From Bacteroidales bacterium (GTDB lineage Bacteria; Bacteroidota; Bacteroidia; Bacteroidales; Muribaculaceae): a stretch of 64,000 nt of DNA. Every line of letters begins with the position of its first letter. Within the stretch, counting starts at the first letter, position 1. Positions 17,360-25,321 of this stretch are shown piece after piece. Location: assembly GCA_004557825.1 (NCBI GenBank), contig SFFL01000009.1, positions 52,492-116,491 on the forward strand, read 5' to 3'. A program made the translations under genes and the position numbers. The notes below the pieces were generated by a model. The model saw only the letters and a program-made list of their open reading frames with translations. It ran no database searches and had not been told where the DNA came from.

Positions 17360-17436
17360 GCTTCAGTAGCTCAGTTGGTTAGAGCACCTGACTGTTAATC
17401 AGGGGGTCGTTGGTTCAAGCCCATCCTGAAGCGCCA
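17360..17436 (+). tRNA. tRNA-Asn (GTT), copy 1
   Basis: A full cloverleaf: acceptor arms gcttcag and ctgaagc, D-arm gctcagttggttagagc, anticodon stem cctga/tcagg around loop ctgttaa (anticodon GTT), T-loop ttcaagc. CCA is encoded at 17434-17436. It decodes AAC/AAU. It is probably cotranscribed with the identical copy downstream. Confidence 0.96.
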
Positions 17437-17549
17437 TAAAACAATTTTCCATATATACCGCCGGCACACGCAGGCCATCCGCTTCCAGGCCATTTGCCAA
17501 AAAGCAATTCTGCCATCAGGTCTTCTGCTATCAGCCGGCACCGCACCAA

Positions 17550-17623
17550 GCTTCAGTAGCTCAGTTGGTTAGAGCACCTGACTGTTAATCAGGGGGTCGT
17601 TGGTTCAAGCCCATCCTGAAGCG
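17550..17623 (+). tRNA. tRNA-Asn (GTT), copy 2
   Basis: The mature sequence is identical to the copy at 17360. Here the 3' end is followed by ccc rather than an encoded CCA. A strong terminator starts four bases later. The 113-bp spacer between the copies is unique sequence with no gene. Confidence 0.96.
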
Positions 17624-17626
17624 CCC

Positions 17627-17657
17627 AAAAGGCCACGCATCCGCGTGGCCTTTTTTG
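17627..17657 (+). terminator. Rho-independent terminator of the tRNA-Asn pair
   Basis: aaggccacgc, loop atcc, gcgtggcctt followed by a T-run. The 10-bp perfect stem directly follows the second tRNA. Confidence 0.9.
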
Positions 17658-17724
17658 TTTCCCACCCGCCTCCCGACCTTCTGTGGGGGTGCAGGGGGCC
17701 TTTTTTTAATCGAATTATTTTGTG

Positions 17725-17732
17725 TAACTTTG
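17725..17732 (+). promoter_or_regulatory. Promoter -7 box for the nucleoside hydrolase gene
   Basis: TAACTTTG about 52 bp upstream of ATG 17784. No TTG box at the usual distance. Confidence 0.5.
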
Positions 17733-17783
17733 TGGCGACGGCGAGGGATTTTTGTAGTCACTAATCAAAAATTCTTGTAGATT

Positions 17784-18785
17784 ATGAAAAAGATACTTGG
17801 CGTTGCGGTTTTGGTGGCAGCTTTGATTGGCGGCAGCACGATCGCCGCTCAGGCGCAAATCGCCAATGCTGGTAATTCCGCAAATGCGCAGCATCCGGCC
17901 GCTCCGATGTCGGTGATTTTTGACACGGATCTTGGCAATGATATCGATGATATTATCGCGCTCGATATGCTTATCAATTATGAGAATCAGGGGCGCATCC
18001 GGCTCGACGCTATCACTGTGTGCAAGTCGAATCCAATGGCTCTCGGAGCTGTCAAGGCTTATTATGAGTTGCGCGGCACGGGGAATCCCGCCTACGGTTT
18101 CGCTTACAATGGCGCTACTCCCGATGCGGGCCAATTCCTCGCCCCGGTGTGCGATGCGCTCAAGGCAACTCAGGTGACTTCGGCCGAACCGGCCGAACGC
18201 ACGTTGCGCCGCGTCCTGGCCCAGAGTCCTGACAGTTCGGTAGTGCTCATTGCCGTGGGGCCTTTCACCAATATAGCCCGACTGCTGCAGAGCGGTCCCG
18301 ACGACCTGTCGCCTCTCACCGGCCGCGAACTTGCCCGGCAGAAGGTGGCCTCGTTCACCATTATGGGTGGCGACATCCGTCCCGGAGCCAACAAAGAATT
18401 TAATATTTATTGCGACGTCCCCGCCTCAGCCATTATGTTTGAGCAATGGCCCGGCACCATCGTTGCCTCCGGCTGGGAACTGGGCAACGCTGTGCTGTAT
18501 CCGCATCAGGTGATTGAATCGCTCCCCGCGGAGCATCCCCTGCGCATTGCCTATGAGCACTATCTCCCCACTCCCTACGACCGCGACTGCTGGGACGAAA
18601 CCGCCGTACTCCACGCCATCGAGCCTAACGACGCCTATATGTCGCTCCTGCCGCCGGGCCGCGTGAAAGTCGACGAAATCGGTCGCACCCTCTTCACCCC
18701 CGATACCTCCGGCAATGTCCGCTACCTCAAACTCGCCACGGATACCCTCTCCAACATCATTGCCGACCGTTCCCGCGCCCGTTAA
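17784..18785 (+). CDS. Secreted inosine-uridine-preferring nucleoside hydrolase family protein
   Basis: The 333-residue protein has a signal peptide (MKKILGVAVLVAALIGGSTI then AAQAQ), so it acts outside the cytoplasm. The family's calcium-binding motif is clear: VIFDTDLGNDIDDIIALDML with the Asp cluster at residues 47-56. VLIAVGPFTNIARLLQ and FTIMGGDIRPGANKEFNIYC, holding later metal and ribose contacts, are also present. These enzymes split nucleosides into ribose and free base. Secretion suggests scavenging of external nucleosides. It stands in its own transcription unit between the tRNA-Asn and tRNA-Pro genes, about 2.4 kb before a TonB-dependent receptor operon it could serve. Base preference is not predictable. 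Confidence 0.92.
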   Translation: MKKILGVAVLVAALIGGSTIAAQAQIANAGNSANAQHPAAPMSVIFDTDLGNDIDDIIALDMLINYENQGRIRLDAITVCKSNPMALGAVKAYYELRGTGNPAYGFAYNGATPDAGQFLAPVCDALKATQVTSAEPAERTLRRVLAQSPDSSVVLIAVGPFTNIARLLQSGPDDLSPLTGRELARQKVASFTIMGGDIRPGANKEFNIYCDVPASAIMFEQWPGTIVASGWELGNAVLYPHQVIESLPAEHPLRIAYEHYLPTPYDRDCWDETAVLHAIEPNDAYMSLLPPGRVKVDEIGRTLFTPDTSGNVRYLKLATDTLSNIIADRSRAR

Positions 18786-18830
18786 TCCCCTCCCTCCGGA
18801 TCGCTGTTTGCCCGGAATCATACCTACATA

Positions 18831-18865
18831 AAAAGCAAAAAAAGAATCAGCTAAATGGCTGATTC
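18831..18865 (-). terminator. Terminator of tRNA-Pro
   Basis: The plus strand carries an A-run then gaatcagc, loop taaatg, gctgattc. On the minus strand this is an 8-bp hairpin followed by a T-rich run directly after the tRNA. Confidence 0.85.
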
Positions 18866-18873
18866 TCAGTTTG

Positions 18874-18947
18874 TCGGGGTGAGGCGACTCGAACGCCCGA
18901 CCTCCACGTCCCGAACGTGGCGCGCTAACCAACTGTGCTACACCCCG
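18874..18947 (-). tRNA. tRNA-Pro (CGG)
   Basis: On the minus strand: acceptor cggggtg/caccccg, D-arm gcacagttggttagcgc, anticodon stem ccacg/cgtgg with loop ttcggga (anticodon CGG), and T-arm with ttcgagt. The discriminator is A; CCA is not fully encoded. It decodes CCG. Confidence 0.95.
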
Positions 18948-19061
18948 AGGTGCTCGGTTTTGGAAATCGGCTTGCCGGATGCCCCTCGCCGGGGGCGGCA
19001 GATGCCGGTTTCAGACGGACGGGCCGCTACTGCGGAACGGCTGTTTCCATCTTCGGGCTTG

Positions 19062-19069
19062 CAAAGGTA
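19062..19069 (-). promoter_or_regulatory. Promoter -7 box for tRNA-Pro
   Basis: The minus strand reads TACCTTTG, giving a leader of about 110 nt before the tRNA 5' end. No -33 TTG is visible. The 19070-19240 region holds only poly-T and ggggatttt-like repeats, with no gene. Confidence 0.45.
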
Positions 19070-19240
19070 AGCATTTTTTTTGTATCTCACCCGTTTTTCT
19101 CCCTAATTTTTTTCCTCCCCACTTTTTTACCCCAAATTTTGAAGGGAGATACGGGGGGAGAGGGAGGGGATTTTATAGAGGATTTGGGGGATTTTGTCGA
19201 TAAATTAGGGGATTTTTCGGGTATTTTTGCGGAGGATGTG

Positions 19241-19270
19241 TTGATTATTCACATTTTATGATTATCTTTG
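19241..19270 (+). promoter_or_regulatory. Bacteroidetes-type promoter
   Basis: TTG at 19241-19243, 19-bp spacer, TATCTTTG at 19263-19270, upstream of the secreted protein gene starting at 19323. Confidence 0.75.
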
Positions 19271-19322
19271 CAACGATATTTCAAACAAATCATCGCACGA
19301 AAAATCAATTATATCCCTTTCT

Positions 19323-20492
19323 ATGAAGAAATTTTTACTATCTGTTTTTGCTTTAGGCGTGTGCGCATCTGCTTCCGCTATCTTTCTCGTGCCGCAGCCT
19401 ACTTTAGTTTCTGAGACTATTAACGCCGATAATGTTGCCATCAGCTGGCAGGAGTCCGCTATCGATCCTGCCGCCGACCTGCATCCTGCGTCATATTATG
19501 ATGTAATTCTCTTCAAAAAGCACAAAGCCACTGAGAATGAAACTCTCGTGCTGGCTCAGAGCGATTTCAGCGAGATTATTTCCAAGCACTCAATTAAAGA
19601 TGCCAATGCCGACGGTTCAATGTGGCACGCAATCGAAAGTATGCCCGGCTGGTATGTAAAATTCCCTATGTATGCTAACGGCGCACTTGGTGTTGATGCA
19701 TTCTTCTATTACAACGGTTCCGACAACAACGACCCTCTCGGCGGCACTTATATCGCTTCTCCCGATTATGACCTGTCGAAGGTGAAAGATCCCGCTATCG
19801 AAGTGGCTGTGGATATTGCCCGTTCGAACAATTCCGACGGGGCCGGCATTGCTGTCTACACCTGGAGCGACGACTTCCATACCGAAGGTATGGAGGATTA
19901 CAAGCCTATTATGAACCAGGTATGGGAGTCGAACGAAATCGACAACGAGAAATGGACCCCCGCATCGCACGTGCTCGTGCCTGACCAGTATGCCGCCCGC
20001 ACCCGCGTAGTGTTCTACGGCTACGGCTACGGTGCTGTGCTCTACGACAATGTGAAGGTGACCATCGACCTCGTTCCCGGCGACGAAATCGTCTACGCTT
20101 TCAAGGCCGACAAAGTAGAAGGTACCAACTACACTATCGACACTTCGAAGGATACCGACAACGATTTCGTTTATTCCTATCAGATCAAAGGCATTTGGGA
20201 GGATTACGACGAATACCGCGAACGCCACTACATCCGCAGCCTCAGCGAATACTCCACAATGAAGGTTATCGGCAAGGATTCGGGCGTAGAGAATGTAGCT
20301 GCTGAAATCGCCAGCGATGTCACCATCAGCGCAGCCGGCGGTGCCGTTACCGTTACCGGCGCTGATGCAATGAGCATCTACAATGTCAGCGGTCAGCTCA
20401 TCTACAGCGGCTCGACGTTGCACCCCGTATCGCTGCCCACCGGTCTCTATATCGTGAAGGCTGCCGATCAGGCCAAGAAAATCATCCTCTGA
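19323..20492 (+). CDS. Secreted choice-of-anchor-like protein with C-terminal sorting domain
   Basis: The 389-residue protein has a signal peptide (MKKFLLSVFALGVCASASA). Its middle (SMWHAIESMPGWYVKFPMYA, GTYIASPDYDLSKVKDPAIE, VAVDIARSNNSD) reads like a jelly-roll 'choice-of-anchor' or carbohydrate-binding domain, where a structural disulfide-free beta sandwich is expected. The last 30 residues (SIYNVSGQLIYSGSTLHPVS then LPTGLYIVKAADQAKKIIL) match the type IX secretion-tail pattern of Bacteroidales, so it is probably exported to the surface. No catalytic motif was recognised. It precedes the TonB-dependent receptor/DUF5689 operon but is separated by 645 bp of repeats and a terminator. Confidence 0.75.
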   Translation: MKKFLLSVFALGVCASASAIFLVPQPTLVSETINADNVAISWQESAIDPAADLHPASYYDVILFKKHKATENETLVLAQSDFSEIISKHSIKDANADGSMWHAIESMPGWYVKFPMYANGALGVDAFFYYNGSDNNDPLGGTYIASPDYDLSKVKDPAIEVAVDIARSNNSDGAGIAVYTWSDDFHTEGMEDYKPIMNQVWESNEIDNEKWTPASHVLVPDQYAARTRVVFYGYGYGAVLYDNVKVTIDLVPGDEIVYAFKADKVEGTNYTIDTSKDTDNDFVYSYQIKGIWEDYDEYRERHYIRSLSEYSTMKVIGKDSGVENVAAEIASDVTISAAGGAVTVTGADAMSIYNVSGQLIYSGSTLHPVSLPTGLYIVKAADQAKKIIL

Positions 20493-20506
20493 TCCCCTTT
20501 TGTGCT

Positions 20507-20593
20507 GGGCATAGCCAGCCACCAATGGCATAGCTGCCCATTTTTTAGGGCATAGCCGCCCATTGTTTAGGGCATAGCTGCTCATTCATTGAG
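20507..20593. repeat. Tandem repeat D, about 22 bp x 4
   Basis: Four diverged copies of ggcatagccgcccattgttt(ag) follow the stop of the preceding gene. A related single unit (ggcatagccagcca) occurs at 35648-35662. Confidence 0.75.
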
Positions 20594-20625
20594 GCAAAGG
20601 CCTTCGCCGCAAAATATCAACCCAT

Positions 20626-20661
20626 AAATCGGGCGCGCCCTCAGGTGCGCCCGATTTTTTT
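20626..20661 (+). terminator. Terminator downstream of the secreted protein gene
   Basis: aaatcgggcgc, loop of eight, gtgcgcccgattttttt: a strong GC-rich hairpin with a T-run. Confidence 0.8.
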
Positions 20662-20687
20662 GGCGCGCTGCCGCGGCGGGGTTTCGG

Positions 20688-20720
20688 GATCGGCCGTGCA
20701 CGGCCGATAACTGGACAAGG
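20688..20720. repeat. Dispersed palindromic repeat C, copy 2
   Basis: Matches the copy at 17151 across the first 25 bp, then diverges by two bases before acaaggc. The palindrome cggccgtgcacggccg is intact. Confidence 0.8.
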
Positions 20721-20876
20721 CCTGCCGGGGCTGCGCGGGAACCAGCCGGGAGCCAGCCGGAGAGCCAGGGCGGCGGGCTGGCGGGCGGCGAGCAGGCGGG
20801 GAAGAAGGGGAGAGGGGCGAGCAGGCGAGGGAGAGGAGGGAGAGCCGGGGGTGGGCAGCAGCGCTGGACAGGCCAT
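20721..20876. repeat. GC-rich minisatellite-like stretch
   Basis: Degenerate short repeats such as gccagccgg, ggcgggctggcgggcggc and gagggagaggagggaga. No supported gene on either strand. Confidence 0.5.
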
Positions 20877-20922
20877 TTCGGGCTTGCGCCATCAATACTG
20901 TGCTGAGGGCGCATGCCCGAAG
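20877..20922. repeat. Dispersed repeat A, full hairpin copy
   Basis: Left arm ttcgggcttgcgcc and right arm ggcgcatgcccgaa flank a 17-nt centre. Its right half is the exact reverse complement of the in-gene copy near 3475 over 27 bp. Confidence 0.8.
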
Positions 20923-21067
20923 TAAGGCAGAAGCCGGGGTGAGCAGCAGCGCCGGGGTGGGCAGCGAGCAGGCGGGGACGAGGAGGGGCGAAAAGATGTT
21001 TAAGAGCAGGGGATGTACCCGGGAGGAGGGTTTGGCGTTAATTTGTGTAGAAAAACGTGCATTTCTG

Positions 21068-21099
21068 TTGCATAAAATGCAGATTATTTCGTAACTTTG
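21068..21099 (+). promoter_or_regulatory. Bacteroidetes-type promoter of the TonB-receptor operon
   Basis: TTG at 21068-21070, 21-bp spacer, TAACTTTG at 21092-21099. The predicted start of transcription is about 30 bp before ATG 21138. Confidence 0.75.
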
Positions 21100-21137
21100 C
21101 CCCTTACCTGAATATACCAACAACACAAATAATCCGT

Positions 21138-23930
21138 ATGAAAGTCAAGCTATCCCTAACGATGCTTCTGACAGCTGTCCTCCCCGCCCTGGCGCAAACC
21201 GCCGGTGTGACGGGTGTGATTGTCGACGCATCCACAGGCTCCCCCGTGCAGGGGGCGACCATCGCTATCCCTGACCAGGGCATCATCGCTGTCACCGGTC
21301 CTGCCGGCGATTTCCAGATCTCCACGGCTCTCCCGGGCGAGACTGTCCTGTCGGTCAATGCTCCCGGCTATGCCTCGGGCGCTGCCCAGGTCAAACTGTT
21401 CAACGACCAGAAGGTAAATGCCGGCAACATCATCATCGTGGCCGACGACAACGATGATTTCACTGTTGTCGAGGATGAGAACAACGACGATATCCTTATC
21501 GACGGTTCGCTGTTGGAGGATGAGGAGGGCAACTCGCAGAATGTGGTGGCTCTCACCGGCGCTTCCGACAACATTTACTACAAGTTTACCCGCTACGGTT
21601 TTCAGCCGCTCTTCAGCAACTACCGCGGTGTAGGTTCGCGCTATCAGGAGACCTACATCAACTCTCTGCCGATGAACGACCTGATTCGCGGCGGCTTCAC
21701 ATTCTCGCAGCTCGGCGGTATGACCTCGCGCGCTTTCCGCAACAACACCACCTCGATCGGTATGGCTCCTTCGGCTTTCGGTTTCGGCGGCATCACCGGT
21801 GCGCAGAACTTCAACACCATCGCCGACACCTATGCCACCGGTTTCAACGGTTCGCTGAGCTACACCAACTCCAACTATAACTACCGCGCTATGGCCACCT
21901 ACTCCACCGGCCTGTCGAAAAACGGCTGGGCGCTGACCGTATCGGCCATCGGCCGCTACGCCAAGGAGGGTGTGGTGCCCGGCACATTCTACAATGCCGG
22001 CGGCTACTTCCTGTCGCTGGAGAAGGTGTTTGACCAACACAACTCCGTGACTCTCACCACCTGGGGTGCTCCTATGCAGTATGCCAATGGCAAGGCTGTG
22101 ATTCAGGAAATCTACGACCTCACCGGCGACAACCTCTACAACCCCACCTGGGGCTGGCAGTCGGGCAAAAAGCGCTCCGACAATATCCGCGAGAAGTTCG
22201 ACCCCACCGCAATGCTCACCTGGCTCTACAAGACCGACAAAACCACGATCAACACCTCCGCAGCATTCCGCTGGACCTCCTTCGCCCGCACACGTCTGCA
22301 GTACTTCAAGGCCAACGACCCCAAGCCCGATTACTACAAGAATCTTCCCTCCTACTTCATTGAACTGCAGGACACTCCCGACTACGGCCTGGCCGACTAC
22401 TACACCGCGCTGTGGGAAAACAATGTGGGCGGCATCCAGCAGCTCGACTGGGACGGTATGTATCTGGCCAACCAACTGAACAATCTCCAGAATCAGTCGC
22501 TGCCCGAAGGCCAGAAGCGCCCCGCTTCCTACTACCAGCAGATGGAGCACTCGAAGCAGTTCAACTTCATCATCGGTTCCACCATCAACCAGCGCCTTAA
22601 CGACAATATCACCTTCCAGGGCGGCGTGAACTACAACTACACCCGCTCGGCCGAATATATGACCATGCGCGATCTTATGGGAGCTGAATTCTGGATCGAC
22701 GTCGATCCCTACTCCGACCGCGATATGTACAACCCCTCGGCCAACCAGGATATTCTCCAGAACAACCTTGACGACCCCAACCGCCGCATCGAAAAGGGCG
22801 ACCGCTTCGGCTACGACTACAACTTCCACGTGCAGAAGCTCCAGGCCTGGGCTCAGATGCAGCACCGCTACGCCCACTGGGACATCAACTACGGCGCATC
22901 CTTCTCCTATGAGAACTTCTACCGCTACGGCCACATGCGCAACGGTCGTGCTCCCCAGAACTCGCTGGGCAAGAGCAAGACTCTCGACTTTGAGGATTTC
23001 GGCGTGAAGGCAGGCATCACCTATAAGCTCGACGGCCGCAACTTCTTCACCGTCAACGCCGAGTACACCACTCAGGCTCCTATCGTGTCGGATGTTTACA
23101 TCTCGCCCCGTATCAAGGACTACACCGTGCGCGACCCCAAATCCATGAAGATTATCTCGGTCGACGGTCAGTATGCCTGGAACTATCGCCGCTTCCGCGG
23201 TACCATCGGTGCTTTCTTCATCGACATGAAGGACGCTCTCGAGCGCACCAGCTTCTACGACGAATCGCTCAACACCTTCACCAACTTCGCCCTTTCCGGC
23301 GTGAAACGCCAGTACAAGGGTATCGAGCTGGGTATGGCCTACAAGATTCTCCCCACCCTTACTGCTTCGGCTGCCGGTACATACGCTCAGTATCAGTACA
23401 AGAACAATCCCACCGGCTACCGCTCGGTTGAAAACGGCCTCGAGCCCGACTCGGAGAGCACCGTTTACCTGAAGAACTACACCTGCACCTCCACTCCGCA
23501 GTTGGCCTTCAACATCGGCCTCGACTGGCAGGCTCCCAAGATGTTCTTCGTCAACGTCAATGCTTCCTACCTGGCCGACTACTACGTGAAGCTGGCTTAT
23601 CCCTACCACGAGAAAATGCCCGGACTCTGGGAAGTAGCCGAGAATACAGCTCAGGCTCAGGAAATCATCGACAACTTCGCTCAGCAGCCCAAGCTCGACA
23701 ATCAGTGGGTGCTCAACGCTTCGCTGGGCAAGGTGATCTACATCAACCGCAAGCTCACCCTCAATCTCAACCTGAGTGTTTCCAACATTCTCAACAACAA
23801 AAACCTCGTGACCAACGCTTTCCAGCAGACCCGCGTCAACACGAAGTATTACAATGCCAACGCATTCCCCACGAAGCTCCAGTATGCCCAGGGCATCAAG
23901 GTGTACTTCAATGTAGGCATCCGCTTCTAA
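21138..23930 (+). CDS. TonB-dependent receptor with carboxypeptidase-like regulatory domain
   Basis: An outer-membrane active transporter of 930 residues. ATG 21138 gives a clean signal peptide (MKVKLSLTMLLTAVLPALAQ). Next comes a CarboxypepD_reg-like beta domain (TAGVTGVIVDASTGSPVQGA), an acidic linker (DDNDDFTVVEDENNDDILID), a plug domain (YQETYINSLPMNDL, MTSRAFRNNTTSIGMAPSAF), and a 22-strand-type barrel with many aromatic girdle residues ending in IKVYFNVGIRF. Energised by TonB-ExbBD, it imports a ligand from outside. There is no SusD after it; two DUF5689 lipoproteins follow at 20- and 24-bp gaps, so the three form an operon. The substrate is unknown. Confidence 0.93.
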   Translation: MKVKLSLTMLLTAVLPALAQTAGVTGVIVDASTGSPVQGATIAIPDQGIIAVTGPAGDFQISTALPGETVLSVNAPGYASGAAQVKLFNDQKVNAGNIIIVADDNDDFTVVEDENNDDILIDGSLLEDEEGNSQNVVALTGASDNIYYKFTRYGFQPLFSNYRGVGSRYQETYINSLPMNDLIRGGFTFSQLGGMTSRAFRNNTTSIGMAPSAFGFGGITGAQNFNTIADTYATGFNGSLSYTNSNYNYRAMATYSTGLSKNGWALTVSAIGRYAKEGVVPGTFYNAGGYFLSLEKVFDQHNSVTLTTWGAPMQYANGKAVIQEIYDLTGDNLYNPTWGWQSGKKRSDNIREKFDPTAMLTWLYKTDKTTINTSAAFRWTSFARTRLQYFKANDPKPDYYKNLPSYFIELQDTPDYGLADYYTALWENNVGGIQQLDWDGMYLANQLNNLQNQSLPEGQKRPASYYQQMEHSKQFNFIIGSTINQRLNDNITFQGGVNYNYTRSAEYMTMRDLMGAEFWIDVDPYSDRDMYNPSANQDILQNNLDDPNRRIEKGDRFGYDYNFHVQKLQAWAQMQHRYAHWDINYGASFSYENFYRYGHMRNGRAPQNSLGKSKTLDFEDFGVKAGITYKLDGRNFFTVNAEYTTQAPIVSDVYISPRIKDYTVRDPKSMKIISVDGQYAWNYRRFRGTIGAFFIDMKDALERTSFYDESLNTFTNFALSGVKRQYKGIELGMAYKILPTLTASAAGTYAQYQYKNNPTGYRSVENGLEPDSESTVYLKNYTCTSTPQLAFNIGLDWQAPKMFFVNVNASYLADYYVKLAYPYHEKMPGLWEVAENTAQAQEIIDNFAQQPKLDNQWVLNASLGKVIYINRKLTLNLNLSVSNILNNKNLVTNAFQQTRVNTKYYNANAFPTKLQYAQGIKVYFNVGIRF

Positions 23931-23950
23931 TCAAGTAAATTTTCTACGAC

Positions 23951-25297
23951 ATGAAAAAGTCAATTATCTACATAACAGCCCTGATGCTGGCGGCCGCCGG
24001 ATTCTCTTCCTGCGACGACGACAAGGTGCTTCCTCCTATGCCTGTCCCCGGAGAAGACCTTGTGATTCCGGCTCCCACTTCCACCATACTTGAGCTTAAG
24101 GAGGCGTATATCAACTCCAGCTCTTCGGGCGATTCTTTCTCTTTCGCCACCGAAATCGGCAAAAAGGCCGACGATTCCGACTATATTATTAAAGGTGTGG
24201 TAGTGTCATCCGACAAAGAGGGCAATATCTACAAGAATCTGATGATTGAGGATGCCACCGCCGGCCTTACCATAGCGCTCGACTTAGGCGACTACTATCA
24301 GAAGTATAAGGTAGGTCAGGAACTCACCGTAAATGTTACCGGACTCTATATCGGCAACTACGGCAACTGTATGCAGCTTGGCGTGGCACCCTCGGGCACC
24401 CGCAAGCAGCCTGGCCGTATCCCCGAGGAAGAATTTGCCGCACGCGCCTATGCCTACGGTTTCCCCCACGCTGTCGAGCCTGAGGTAGTGACCGTTGAGC
24501 AGGTCAACGCCATCCAACCCGGCACCGATGAATTTCTGGCTATGTCGAGCCGCCTTGTAGAATTCAAGGATATGGAATTTGAGAACGCCGGCGAGCCTCT
24601 GGCCGTGAAGGGTTCGAGCACTTCGCGCTACGCTATGGACGCCAACGGCAACCGCATTCAGCTTTACAACTCCGGTCTCTCGAAAATCTGGACCAAGATT
24701 CTCCCCGGCGGTAAGGGTAACATCATCGGCATCCTTTCGTTCTACAACAAGGAATGGCAGATTCTCATCAACAGCTATTCCGACCTGCAAGGCTTCAACG
24801 GCTCCACAGCTCCTCTGGAGGAAATCCTCACCGAATCCTTCGCTACCTCGGTCGGCGTATTCACTATCGAGGATGTCGACCTGGCAGGTCTGACCCGCGT
24901 ATGGAGCAACGATTCCCGCTACTCCTGCATGAAGGCCTCGGGCTATGTCTCCAACGTGAACCACGCTTGCTCCTCGCGCCTGGTTTCGCCTGAAATCGAC
25001 CTCACAGGCTACACCACCGTGAAGGCCTCCTATGAGCAGGCTTGCAACTTCTTCCAGTCGCTTGAAGCTGCAAAGGCCGAAGCCCTCTTTGAGGTGCAGG
25101 CCGAAGGCGGCGAATGGGAAGCACTCACCGTGCCCGGATTCACCGACTACGCCTCCTGGACATTCAAGTCCTCGGGCAACATCGACCTTTCCAAGTATGC
25201 CGGCAAGAAGATCCGCATCGCTTTCCACTACCTCGGCAGCGCCACCAAGTCGGGCACATGGGAAGTGAAAAACGTAAAAGTTGCAGGCTCTAAGTAA
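23951..25297 (+). CDS. DUF5689 lipoprotein with choice-of-anchor J-like C-terminus
   Basis: The 448-residue protein has a lipoprotein signal (ALMLAAAGFSSCDDDK, lipobox Cys near residue 20). Residues about 45-260 fit DUF5689: ILELKEAYINSS, YIIKGVVVSSDKEGNIYKNL, VGQELTVNVTGLYIGNYGNC. This family has an OB-fold-like core. The C-terminal part (FATSVGVFTIEDVDLAGLTR, ACSSRLVSPEIDLTGY, FHYLGSATKSGTWEVKNVKV) is a choice-of-anchor J-like beta sandwich. It is the second gene of the receptor operon and probably a surface lipoprotein that binds the receptor's ligand. Confidence 0.85.
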   Translation: MKKSIIYITALMLAAAGFSSCDDDKVLPPMPVPGEDLVIPAPTSTILELKEAYINSSSSGDSFSFATEIGKKADDSDYIIKGVVVSSDKEGNIYKNLMIEDATAGLTIALDLGDYYQKYKVGQELTVNVTGLYIGNYGNCMQLGVAPSGTRKQPGRIPEEEFAARAYAYGFPHAVEPEVVTVEQVNAIQPGTDEFLAMSSRLVEFKDMEFENAGEPLAVKGSSTSRYAMDANGNRIQLYNSGLSKIWTKILPGGKGNIIGILSFYNKEWQILINSYSDLQGFNGSTAPLEEILTESFATSVGVFTIEDVDLAGLTRVWSNDSRYSCMKASGYVSNVNHACSSRLVSPEIDLTGYTTVKASYEQACNFFQSLEAAKAEALFEVQAEGGEWEALTVPGFTDYASWTFKSSGNIDLSKYAGKKIRIAFHYLGSATKSGTWEVKNVKVAGSK

Positions 25298-25321
25298 TCA
25301 CCCTCTCAGAATTCCTATACA

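Noticed and set aside
17360..17623. Integration site (att) of a mobile element, because of the duplicated tRNA-Asn
   Set aside because: The two tRNAs are complete, only 113 bp of unique sequence lies between them, and no integrase is nearby; a simple tandem duplication is enough.
20640..21130. Possible small genes in the repeat-rich gap before the TonB receptor
   Set aside because: Open frames here are made of GC-rich simple repeats and repeat A/C, with no conserved protein features.
21156..23609. An 817-codon open frame on the minus strand opposite the TonB-dependent receptor
   Set aside because: It is a mirror of the high-GC receptor gene; the plus-strand product has a signal peptide, plug and barrel, and the minus-strand product shows no family features.
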